A stretch of DNA of 64,000 nt from Flammula alnicola (taxonomy: Eukaryota > Basidiomycota > Agaricomycetes > Agaricales > Strophariaceae): NCBI GenBank assembly GCA_015499995.1, contig JADNRV010000106.1, positions 1-64,000 of the forward strand, given 5' to 3'. Positions 1 to 10,147 of the stretch are shown piece after piece. The position numbers were made by a program, and so were the translations under genes. The notes beneath the pieces were generated by a model. It saw nothing but the letters and a program-made list of their open reading frames with translations, had not been told where the DNA came from and ran no database searches. The number at the start of each line of letters is the position of its first letter. The stretch's first letter is position 1.

Positions 1-1604
1 CTGCATAAAGGTGCGGTCGTGCGGCCAAGTACGCGAACTGCGCCATGAATGCGTTGCGGGCGTGTTGTGTAGACGGGCTAAGCGCCCGTACTAGCCTGTT
101 CCCATAAACGGTTTCGAGGCGTACTCGACCACCGTAATCCATGGTAATGCCGTTTACTGCATTCTTCATCCCAGCGGTGTGGTGGATTAGGTAGTAGTGG
201 CTCCATTCGATAGGATTGAAGACGTCAGACGGCATTGGCAAGCCAAAACCGTCGTTGCGATTGCCTGCACGGCTGGTGCGAATTGGAGGCATGGGCGAGA
301 ATGGTAACACCTCGTCGATGTGTCGCATGAAGGACGGTATGTGTCTTGGGTTGTAAACCTCAGGCTTGAGGATTTGCTTCATCGCGTCATCGTGCAGACG
401 CGAATCGATTCGACAAGCAGCCAGGTAGAAAGCCCTGAGTAGTACGTGGGCTCCTTTGCGGTCGGCGTCGTCAGCAGCTCGATTGCGTGATAACGACGCA
501 AGTCGTTCGACTTCGTGGGCAGTCCGTGGATATCCTCGGGGTGCCATTCTATAAACAGCGCAGCTGTTTTCTGGTGTTTCGAACACGGTATTGCGGCGCG
601 CAGTGATGTGCTCGATAACCTGGGTAGTTAGACCCCCGTAAAATACAGTATTTGTATTCTTGTAATAAAAGACGGGGCTCCATATGAGTCCTATGTTGTA
701 TAAGTTATTTGGCCTCTCCATCTGGCCATCAACTGATACTAACCCTGTGGCAAGCGCATACTTGCGCTTTGCACTGTCAAGTTCGGTCTCGTACATCGAG
801 GCCGTTTTACGCCAAATATGGCGGTTGAGAGCGTAGCGTCTCTCTTTCATTTCCGCTTTTTCCGTGCCCTGAGCAGGAGCTGGAATGATACCCTGATCAT
901 AGTCAAGGTATGTCTTTAGTTTTCCATCTGTAGTCTTGCTTGATGGTTTGACGAAATCTGCAGGATCAGATTCCGGGAGATGTCCCTTAAGGCGTCTCTG
1001 TACTCCATCATAGGCCTCTCGCACCAACTCGACATGCTTCTTATCATCAAACGAAGCCTCTTCGACCTGTCTCGCAGTAGCTGGGAGTGGCATGGGCATA
1101 GCTATGGTCACGAGAGCGGGCGCTTCGCGTTCAGCACGCATACGCTTGGTTGGTCGAGCCGTTTGCACTTCAGATGTTGGCTGTCCAGCGGTATTGTGCG
1201 GTACTGTGTTCGAAGCACTTTCAAGGGTGTAATTCGGACCAAACAGACGGTTAGAAACCATGATTAGGTCGTCCGCGGCGGTGGATTGAGACGCTGCTGC
1301 TGGCGCATCCCAATAGGCGCCCGCTAGCTGCGCGGCGCCGTGTGGAGTGCCCACCTCGTAATGGTTGCTGATATCGAAGTTAGGCTGGTCGTTTGAACTC
1401 CAGGAAGTGTTTCTGGGGTTATTGAACGAATTGGAGGCTTGTGCAGCACCTCTAAAGCGATCTGAATGTCAAAAAACACGAAATTTCATGTCATTTCTCC
1501 CCCTTTGTGAACTCTACAGCATGTAAGTTCATACCAGTTTGACTAGGGCGTCCACGGCCTCGTCCTCGAGTGTTTCCGTGTGCGTTTCGTCCACGAAGAT
1601 ACAT
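1..1604 (-). CDS. Spliced ORF of unknown function just downstream of gypsy pol, 3' end outside window
   Basis: I do not recognise the protein. Exon 1 runs 1604-1535 and begins MYLRGRNAHGNTRGRGRGRP; a 73-nt intron (donor GTATGA, acceptor CAG) covers 1534-1462; exon 2 runs from 1461 off the left edge with no stop, giving about 510 residues. The frame across the intron is open and the ATG is followed by an Arg/Gly-rich disordered stretch, then a long basic, helix-poor region with motifs such as GLIWSPVFYYKN, VFYGGLTTQVIEHI and PSDVFNPIEWSHYYLI. It starts 94 bp after the pol stop of the gypsy element and has the same orientation, so it may be an additional 3' ORF of that element rather than a host gene. 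No signal peptide or membrane segment is visible. The coding call rests on the long open frame plus clean splice sites; function is unknown. Confidence 0.7.
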
Positions 1605-1697
1605 AGGGGGTCAAAATTAAGCAGTAAGTGTTTGCAAAATGGTAATTGGGGGGGAGAGAGCTGTTCTCTCCGCTTTTTTGCATTATAATTTCCATTC

Positions 1698-4121
1698 CTA
1701 GTGCCGAACATCATGGGTCGCACCGCCCCTAGGTGCCTTCGGTAGTTGTGAAGGGAATTTGACCTTGTGGAGCTCTAGATATCGGTCTAGTGCTTCCAGT
1801 TTTTTACATTCTTCATGAGGTTCCCATGTGGTATCTCCTAGGGACCATCGCACTTCATATTCCAATTTCCCGGAGTCATTTCGCCGGTGACCTATTATTT
1901 CATTGACATACCATTCCTGGTCATCTCCGGACCCGAAATCATATGGTTCCGGTGTTATTCTATTAGGAAATAATGCATCTGAAGATGCAAAATAGGGTTT
2001 TAAGAGAGCAACATGGAAGGTATTCTTTATCCTTCGCTTCTGAAGCACTGGAGGCAAATCCAGAGTGTAATTAGACGTCTCTGGATGTGCTTTAATAATC
2101 TTATAAGGCCCTATAAACTTCGGGCGCAATTTCCGAGTTCTATTCTTTGGTAAATTCAAATTCTCGGTAGATAGGAACACTAAGTCCCCTAAATTCATGT
2201 GCGGCTCATCACTCCGATGCCTGTTCGCTTTCAGCATTTGAAATACACGTGCTTCAATGATAGCATCATGTGCTCGTGCCAGATTTTCCAGCGCAGTTTG
2301 TGCAAACTCACGTACTCCCTTGGGTATATTTTTTCCGTTAATTTCTCGGATCATTGATGGAAGATACCCACCATTCAATTCGAATGGTGCATACTTTGTA
2401 GTCTCTGAGACGCTAGCATTAATTGCGAACTCAGTCATATCTACACGATCTATCCAGTCCTTTTGGTCTGGTGCCACTGTTGCCCTAAAAATTTGAGCAA
2501 TTGATCGATTAGCGCGCTCTGTCTGTCCATCCGTTTGCGGATGGAATGACGTTGACATCAAAAGTTTAGCGCCCATAATCTTATGTAATTCCGTCCACCA
2601 TTTTGACGTGAATTTAGAGTCACGGTCACTCACTATTGAGCTGGGTAACCCGTGGAGTCGCACAATCTCTCTCCGATAAATCCAAGAGAGTTCCGATGCT
2701 TTCATCTTAGTATGTACCGGTATCAAATGTACCATACTAGTCATTCGACAAATAATTACCCAGAGGTAATTATATCCTTTAGACTCAGGAAATGGTCCGA
2801 TAAAATCCATTCCTATTGAATCCCAAGGCTTAGTTGGAATAGGTAATGAGTGAAGCTTTCTGGAGGGATGCTTATTTGACGTTTTTGTCACTTGACATGT
2901 AATACATGTCTTACACCATTCTTCAATGTCTTTTCCCATACGTGGCCACCAGAACCATCGTCGTATGTAATCTGATGTCTTATGATTAGAAAAATGACCA
3001 ACTACGGTATGAGCTTGATCAATTATACTCATGATACTCTCACGATTCTCTTGAGGTACACATGTCACCTCAACATTGTTCTGGTTTCGCGTATATAGAA
3101 TACCATCTTTCAAAGTGAATTGATGATATTTTTCGGGCTCTTCAATAATATGTTTGAAGAGCTTATCAGACTTATAACCATTCTTTATGGTTTGAATAAA
3201 CTTATCCTCCTTTACTTTTTTAGGAGGCGGATGCTTTGCTGTTTCACGCAATGTATCTTCTAGCGTAGGATCTTCCGATGTATGTACTACCAGAGTAGGT
3301 GTACTTTTCATTACATTTTTCTCAGTGGCAGGCTGAGCTGCTACACTATTGAGTTCTTCTGCCTCTTTCTCACGCTGTTCTATGTGATCTTTGAGCTGCC
3401 GTATCCGATTACTTCTACGAACATTGGTTTCATCCATAGCTCGTAGATAATCAGTACTTTCAAAGACCTCTTTATATCTTTGTTGAGGTAAATCATCTCC
3501 GTTTTTATCAATACAGACATCTGCATTCACAAACTCATAAGCTTTGTATGTGTCTGCTGGTGTATCACTCTCATAATATCGTGATAGACAATCTGCAACT
3601 TTATTCATTTCGCCTTTGACATACGTGATATCAAAATTAAACCGGGAAAGGTAATCTAACCATCTCCGTTGCCGGTAACTTAGTGTACTTTGAGTTTTGA
3701 AAAACTCTAAAGCTTTATGATCTGTAATGATATGAATTTTATATCCCACAAGTTTATCTTCCCATTTCATTAGCGCTTCTAATATCGCTAATGTCTCTAA
3801 TTCGTGCACTGCATAATTATGCTGTGCAGCCGTAAACTTTCGAGACATAAATCCTGCTGGATGACATTGATTCCAACTTGGACCTTGTCCATACATAGCT
3901 CCTACGCCTGACTTAGAGGCATCACATATGACCCAGATTGGATCTTGCTCATGTGGTTTAATAGGTTGTAGTATTGGAGTCTTACTACATAAGTGTTTGA
4001 TCATTTCAAAACACTTCTGGTGTATAGGTCGCCATAAAAATGGTGCGCCATTCTGGGTCATGGCCATAAGTGGCCCAGTATATACAGAAATATTGGGTAA
4101 GAAATTCCCGATATAATTCAC
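1698..4121 (-). pseudogene. RNase H, integrase and chromodomain segment of gypsy pol
   Basis: Domains in order: RNase H (WVICDASKSGVGAMYGQ, NYAVHELETLAILEAL, IHIITDHKALEFF, residues about 60-185); integrase zinc domain HHCC (HTVVGHFSNHKTSDYIRRW ... CKTCITCQ, about 370-410); DDE core with MDFIGPFPESKGY, IVSDRDSKFTSKWW and HPQTDGQTERANRS (about 435-560); and a C-terminal chromodomain (YEVRWSLGDTTWEPHEECKK, about 750-785). The chromodomain would direct integration to modified chromatin in chromoviruses. This 807-codon stretch is uninterrupted and ends in TAG, so it is the best preserved part of the element. Translation would depend on upstream segments that carry TGA stops. Confidence 0.93.
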
Positions 4122-4133
4122 AAGTCCAACAAA

Positions 4134-5600
4134 TCATTGGATATCATTATAGTTCCGAGGTGTTCTCCATCCTCGGATTTTATCTAGTTTATCCGTATCT
4201 GGATGAATACCTTCATCATCAATAATATGACCTAAACAGTCTATTTTTTCAGCATATAATTCGCATTTAGCCCACTTTAAGTAAAGCTGATTTTTACGCA
4301 AGCGGTCAAAAATGATCTTGAGATATTTCTCATGATCTTCAATCGTATCTGAATAGATAAACAAATCATCTAAATATACATGTAGAAATCGCCCAATGCA
4401 ATCTCTGAATATAAATGTCATTAGTCGTTGGAATGTTGCTGGTGCATTGCAATCACCAATTTGGATTACATTGCTAACATAAGTCCCTGCAATTGTACTA
4501 AATGCGGTCTTATGTACATCTTCAGGCCTTATGCGGACCTGTTCATAGGCATCAGTTAGATCTATCTTAGATCTATACTTTGCTCGAGCTACATCTTCCC
4601 GAATAATCTCTTGATCCGGCGAAGGTGTAACATCCTTTATGGTGTTATCATTTCATTGTCTGCAATCAACAACAGTTCTCAGCTTTCCATCCTTTTTCGG
4701 GATGCACATTAGTGGGGCAGCTTGTACTGCACTGCTTTCGGTCCACCACCCTGCAGTTACGTAGCGATTAAGCTTTTCGTAAAACTCAGGTAGTAGTGAA
4801 TGTGGGCATCTAGGAGTATGATAATTATATCTCCTATTCTCATCTATGAGATGAATCTCATGATTTATCTCTCTGAACGGGGGTAATTTGCTTGGAGTTC
4901 CATTTACGATATCATCGTATTCTTTTCTCCAACTTTCTTGTAACTGAGGAATATCTTCTTCAGTCAGTACTGCTTTAGCCTTTCCTTTTAAATTGGCTTC
5001 TCGAGTTGCACGGATTTCTATATTCGGTGCTTTCTTAGGCTTTTCAAAATGAGCTTTGAGCTTGTTTATATTATTAATATCCTCTGGAACAGAGTTTAAT
5101 CGATTCTTTGGCCTAGATTGGTCTTTCCGAACCTTTCCAGCATCTGGATATATAGTATCAAATTCTACTGATTCTGATATTTCATCCGAAAATGCATTCC
5201 GGTAGCCCTCTTTTGGAGGTACTATAATCTTAGTTTTGTATGCAGTCATGTCATACATAAGTTGATTCAATTCTTGGGGCATACGTGGATCATATATCCA
5301 CTCTAACTTTGGATTTGGTACAGGACATTCCCAAAATATCCTAATTGGTGAGTTTTTCTGACCGTTATTGGTATGGCTTTCCGCAATCTCATTTAAGATT
5401 TGATTTTCTATCTCGTCATCAACAAGATCTTCAACTTTTGTCTTTGAAGACGTTGGTTGGCAGTAGTCTGAACTGCTTTGTATACTTGGCATTATAGGCT
5501 TTACCAACTTTTTCTTTGATTTTTGTGTACTATTTGTACTCTTTCCCCCCTGTCGAGGAGACTTAAGCTCCTCAACACTCTCATTGATATGCACAACCAC
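4134..5600 (-). pseudogene. Reverse transcriptase segment with one internal TGA
   Basis: The segment contains RT fingers and palm: APLMCIPKKDGKLRTVVDCR, then after an in-frame TGA (4655-4653) NDNTIKDVTPSPDQEIIRED, KYRSKIDLTDAYEQVRI, the catalytic FLHVYLDDLFIYSD (YLDD box) and ELYAEKIDCLGHIIDDEGI. The family consensus around the first stop is DCRQRNDNT, so the TGA stands at an Arg position. A second TGA (4136-4134) after RNYNDIQ stands at another Arg position before FVGLVNYIGNF. Apart from these stops all catalytic aspartates are present. The upstream 190 residues are a linker without recognised domain. Confidence 0.9.
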
Positions 5601-5702
5601 TGATTCAGATGAACTCGGAAGTGCTCGGGATGAAAATTCCCTCTGTGCTCTAAGGTCATCCTCATCGTCGATCTCTTCAACTGATGGTTGATGCTTTCGT
5701 AG

Positions 5703-6428
5703 TCACTCAGCCCTATGATCACTGGCCCACGATCTATGCACTCGCGGATCAGTATCATCTGGATAGGGAAGGGCTGGTATATTTTTACCATTAATGGTAA
5801 TAATATTCTGTCCAAAATCAAGGATTACACCATTCTTTCTCATGAATGGAGTTCCAATCACTAGATCATATCGGTCTAGATTACAAATGTCAACATATAT
5901 GTTATCTTGAAGACCAGGCATGCTGACGTCAACTTCAGCACCATGTGTGATCTTTGCACGGCTTCCAACGGTTCCTAACTGGACTGTAAATGGGTCCAAT
6001 AATGGGAATGCCATGATTTGCGCCACATCAGTGAATGCTGGTGTTATTGCTGTTGTGGTGCTTCCCGCATCCCATAAAGTCCACGCCTCATGTCCATTGA
6101 CCTTGGTATAGGTTATTAGACATAATTTCTGCTCTGGCGGTATTACTGGACGTGGCCTTGCGATACGGCTAGATTTGAATGTACCCTTACGTCGGTGCAC
6201 ATTCATAGTCTTATCATGCTCTTCTGTATTAGGCATGATTTCTGTCATAGCTTTGATGTTTTCAAATACATCTGGTTTCCGAAAGTCAAGAATAATAGGT
6301 TCATGACTATCAAGGACTCTCATTCCACAGACTCTCTCTGAGTCTGACTCTCTTGTATAGTAGTCATTGTCATAGTCCTCATACGGAACATTAACTGACT
6401 CATCATCACTCAGATGCTCACCAGGCAA
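5703..6428 (-). pseudogene. Retrotransposon aspartic protease segment
   Basis: About residues 105-215 form a retropepsin-like fold. The active-site motif appears as LWDAGSTTTAITPAF (D-A-G-S/T instead of the common DSG/DTG) and is followed by VQLGTVGSRAKITHG, DLVIGTPFMRKNGVILDF (flap and second hydrophobic-Gly region) and INGKNIPALP. Such proteases cut the Gag-Pol precursor. An in-frame TGA after SDHRAE leads straight into LRKHQPSVEEIDDEDD, the start of the next segment, so the break is a point stop. The upstream acidic part (residues 1-60) has no recognised domain. Confidence 0.8.
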
Positions 6429-6500
6429 GCTTTCTTCTTGCGACGCAACTGACTTAGTCTCCTCTGGATCCCTTTCGGATGCAGAATATGATGATGATGG

Positions 6501-8009
6501 TCAGTTATCATCTATATCATTGCTTCCAATGGCTGTATGTGCTGCTCGCACATATTCTTGTCTATTCTGAATACCCGTGTTCCCACGAGTCTTCTTGGTT
6601 AGGCAGTCAGGTGCGTAATGCCCAAGTCGACCACATGTAAAGCATTTGACTTGACTCAATGGCCGGTCATTGCGTTTGTGATTTGAGTCATTGACTCTTT
6701 CATTATTAGGCAATTTTCTCACATATGATTGCCGATGATCCTCTTTAGGACGGTTTGAATGATCATTATTATTTCTGGATTGATAAGCACGCATTGGGCG
6801 CTTATCTCGATTTCGTGATGTCAATTTATACTCACGATCCTTAGATGGACCGCCAGTATCATCTGAAATATGGCGTCTACTAGCGTAGAATGCCTGAGAG
6901 TTCTTATGATTTGTATACACTCCTGGGAGTGTACTGTCATCATAGTGACGTGAGGTTCGCTCTGCAGCCTCAATAGCTTTCGCTTCAGCTACTAGCTCCT
7001 CAATAGTATTCATTTCTGGTGTAAAGTCTCGGTTAAACAGCTCTTTACACCAATTAGCAGGAATACCACGGATAAATCTATCCGCAAGAGTATAACGATC
7101 TGGATGATCCAGCATTGTTTCAGCAATATCACAGATTTTATCATACAGGCCTTGAATACCTGTTTCGGGGTCATATCGAGCCTTCTCGAATATGGTCCGA
7201 GCATCTTGAGTTACAGATGCTAATATAAAGCGATCATATAGTGCTGTCACTACGTCTTCGAATGTCCAATAGATCTGCTGTCTATTCTGACCAAACATGT
7301 GGTGTCTTAGAAAGCTACGAGCTTTCCCTTCAACTAATAACTCGCTGTATAATACACGAGCATCATCTTTCTCTGGTCCACTTAAATTAGCGATTGCAAA
7401 ATAAATGGATACATCAGTGACCCAAGTTTCTAGGGTCTTCATTCTGTCATCTCCCTTATACTTGGTCACAGAGTTAAGGTCTGGAGGTCTCGGACGCTCT
7501 TTATCGCTTCCGAATACACGTTTAGCTCCGCAGTGGTCGCGAACTATATTTATTAAGCGCTGGTGCATATCATGGCGATAGCGATCCTGCACTTCTCTTA
7601 TTGCAGGCACAAGAGATGACCTCCGATGACTCGGTGGCGGGTTACTCCGTACACTTTGTCCACGAGTAATCCTATTGTTTGCATTATTTTCTCTCTGTGG
7701 AATCACTCTCTGTGAGTTATTACGTTGATCATTTTGTCGATCTCTATCCTGGTCATTATTTCTGCGATCAGGATCTGGATTATCATCACTGCTATCATCA
7801 CTGCTATCACCTGGATCACCAGGGTTTGGTGCTGCGACAACTTGTTCAGTGATCGGCCCAGTATTTGTATATTCATTGTAATCTTGAAACTCGTAGTCTC
7901 GAGATTGACTTTGCTCATACATACTTCTCATAACGTCAATTACGACATTATTTTTCCATCGAATACCTTGGTCTGAGTAATGAGACCTTCCAGTATTTTT
8001 AATATCCAC
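6501..8009 (-). pseudogene. gag: Gag (capsid and nucleocapsid) segment with CCHC zinc knuckle
   Basis: This 502-codon segment carries a retrotransposon Gag-like capsid region (KTLETWVTDVSIYFAIANLS through LVAEAKAIEAAERTS, roughly residues 190-350) and a basic C-terminal tail with one CX2CX4HX4C zinc knuckle, CFTCGRLGHYAPDC, near residue 460. Gag packages element RNA into virus-like particles in the cytoplasm. It is bounded on both sides by in-frame TGA codons, after VVLQQI and after SNDIDDN, so it reads as one part of a formerly longer polyprotein. The D/R/N-rich stretch near residues 60-120 is low complexity. Confidence 0.85.
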
Positions 8010-8012
8010 ATC

Positions 8013-9202
8013 TCAGATTTGTTGCAACACTACTCTATCTCGTAGGTCATTCGCTATTCCAATGGATGAAGTTCCTGGAACTTTATAGCGATCAGCCAGT
8101 TCAATTAACTGCACACGTGTGATAATTCCACGTTGGATAATCTGTTGCGCAGCCTCAGTAATGACACTGTCATCTGCGTCTCCTGGTATATATACTGGAG
8201 AATTCTCCTTTTTCACCACAGGAGATGGTATATCTCGTGCAAATCGTACTGAAGCAGAATTATTCTGCTGTCTCGGTGAGCTATTATTTTGCTCCATCTC
8301 AAGTCCCTGAGTGTGATACACATTCAGCATTCTTGAGTTGACAGACATGGATAATTCTGTATCTCGTGATCCCAGGTTAGATGTGGGTGGCTGATTAGTT
8401 CCCACATATTCAATAGATACTTGATCTTCATTGTCTCTCACAGGTAAATCAAGAGAATTATTAATAGGCGCCCTCGGAATAGGCGCGTGAATTTGTACCG
8501 TCGAGCCCGAGCAGCGGCTCGCATATTCATCTCGAACATCTCAAGATAATTCTCAGGAGTGGGTATATGTTGATTTCTATCTTTAGTCACATTCCTTCGC
8601 ATCATATTCATGTAAAACTTTACGGTAAGTCCAACACGTTTCATGACTGACAAGACATAATCTTCATCATTAGGATTTCCTGGAGGCATGCTCCGTGCGC
8701 TCCGAGCAAGGATCGTACTCGAAAGCGCCTCGGAAACTAATTCCGAACATCTATTAGTAGGTACTTGTATTTCGGTGAAGTCCTCCCAAAATAGCATTAA
8801 TTTCTCTGCTAATAGCGTGTCCATTTGTGCGATGGGAACATTTGTTCCCATTCCGTATCGTCGCATCAACTCATTGGCGTCCGCACGCGGCGCGTGCCTG
8901 CGTTCCGGTATTTCGGACGTCCGGATTGTACCCGTGTGATGGGACATCAATGATGGCGCCTCAAACTGGCTACCCATCATTTCATCACTCGGTTGTCTAG
9001 ATGATTCACTCCCCGCTCTTGCCTGAGGAGTTGGGGTATCTACACCCCGTAAACTCGCGCCTGTCGAGTGCGACGTGGCAGTACCAGCTCGGGCTTCAAA
9101 GCCATGCTCAGCTGGTGAATTCGGGGCTCGTTCGCTCATGCGCGGCGACCGCGACATTGCGGACAAGTCCGTGAGACTTGGTATATTAACATTAGATGAC
9201 AT
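8013..9202 (-). pseudogene. Retrotransposon N-terminal ORF (Gag-proximal), interrupted
   Basis: The first ORF (9202-8438) starts MSSNVNIPSLTDLSAMSRSP, is Ser/Pro/Arg-rich and then helical, with no recognised domain. A second reading frame (8441-8013) follows, ending RDRVVLQQI before a TGA that leads in frame into the Gag ORF. The two frames can be joined by a frameshift or by a possible intron of about 57 nt whose donor GTAC follows codons for ARAR and whose acceptor ends CTGTGAG, giving RDNEDQVSIEYVG after the junction. I cannot decide between these. The segment probably belongs to a long Gag precursor. It has no zinc knuckle of its own. Confidence 0.6.
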
Positions 9203-10147
9203 CTTGGCTTCGTCAATGTTATAGGGGTTTTTTCATAGGGGTTTTTGTATGTAGCTTAGTAGCTTAGGTAGTTACAACCAATAATTTGATTGTAGTTCAA
9301 AAAAGTGAAACGCTAGCGCGTTCCGATGTAGGTTAGAGCTCTTAGAATCACCTGAGAGAACTAGCACTCCGTATATTGGGTGTGTTCTACGTGGGGTGTT
9401 AAGATAAAAGCTACCGTAGCAACCTGAAGACGTCCGACTTATATACCGGCTTCGATAAGCGAAGCCGTCATCGTAACATCTAGGTAAGGTACGTTACAAA
9501 AACCGACTTTTACATGCGCCTGCACTAGTGGTTGTAAAGGTCGTACACAAGAGTTATCCGAGGCACTGTACAAGAAACACGCCAAGTTCAGAAAGCTAGA
9601 CGCGGCTACTGACAAAGGCAACGTGGATGATGTAGCTTCTCCTCAGCAAGCTAACGTCCAACATAGCCAATGTGATGAGTCTGTAAGTTTTCAAATTGCA
9701 ATTCAAGCGACATCACTGAAAAACACTTTGTTCAGTCCTCTAGTTAGAGCGAGGGTCTACATATTTGGGACGCTACGCGAACCTATCACAACGTGGGCTG
9801 CTTAGATGTCAGGTGAATGCATTAATGGCCCTTCACCACTCTCTTTACCTCGAGGTGCGATTGATCTCGGACAGGGATATGTTCTCCCCCGCGCTCGAGA
9901 CAGGTACGATCGCCTCATGCGTCCCCAGGAAGCTGGTGCACTTTTGCGTTATCTCGGCAGCGCAGCAGCAGAGGGCAGCGAGTCCGTTAACTGTGACTGG
10001 TCACAGAAAACCTTAGTTGACATCATTGGACTATTATAGTTGTCTTAGTTATTGTTTTCTTACTAATAGTGACAGCTCATGTAAGCCTTCTTGTCGATTC
10101 AACCCTCTTTACATTCACACCATATAAGCGATGTACCTTCCCTGCCC
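9203..10147. other. Non-coding gap between retrotransposon and kinase relic
   Basis: No convincing gene. It holds the promoter-like stretch described at 9438-9467 and otherwise only short ORFs without family resemblance. The part nearest the retrotransposon may be its 5' LTR and leader. Confidence 0.5.
9438..9467 (-). promoter_or_regulatory. Putative retrotransposon promoter: TATA box with adjacent perfect hairpin
   Basis: Read on the minus strand, TATATAAG (9445-9438) lies about 240 bp upstream of the first element ORF. Next to it is a perfect 8-bp palindromic stem (CGGCTTCG ... CGAAGCCG, 9447-9467, 5-nt loop). The position suits the U3/R part of a 5' LTR, but no second copy exists in the window to prove an LTR. 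Confidence 0.35.

Larger units (their letters stand above)
1698..9202 (-). mobile_element. Ty3/gypsy-type LTR retrotransposon coding region (chromovirus), decayed
   Basis: On the minus strand the order is N-terminal ORF, Gag with zinc knuckle, aspartic protease, reverse transcriptase, RNase H, integrase, chromodomain. This order and the C-terminal chromodomain are those of Ty3/gypsy chromoviruses. The frame is open apart from five in-frame TGA codons (complement starts 8013, 6501, 5703, 4653, 4134) and one apparent frame change or intron near 8440-8500. No flanking LTR pair can be read: the 5' side has a promoter-like segment (9438-9467), but the 3' side passes into another ORF within 94 bp, so the 3' LTR, if present, lies beyond the window. 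The element is probably unable to make its own polyprotein as it stands. Confidence 0.93.

Noticed and set aside
10091..10147. Extension of the FunK1 frame upstream to 10091
   Set aside because: It needs a TTG start; the first ATG in frame at 10148 is a better start.
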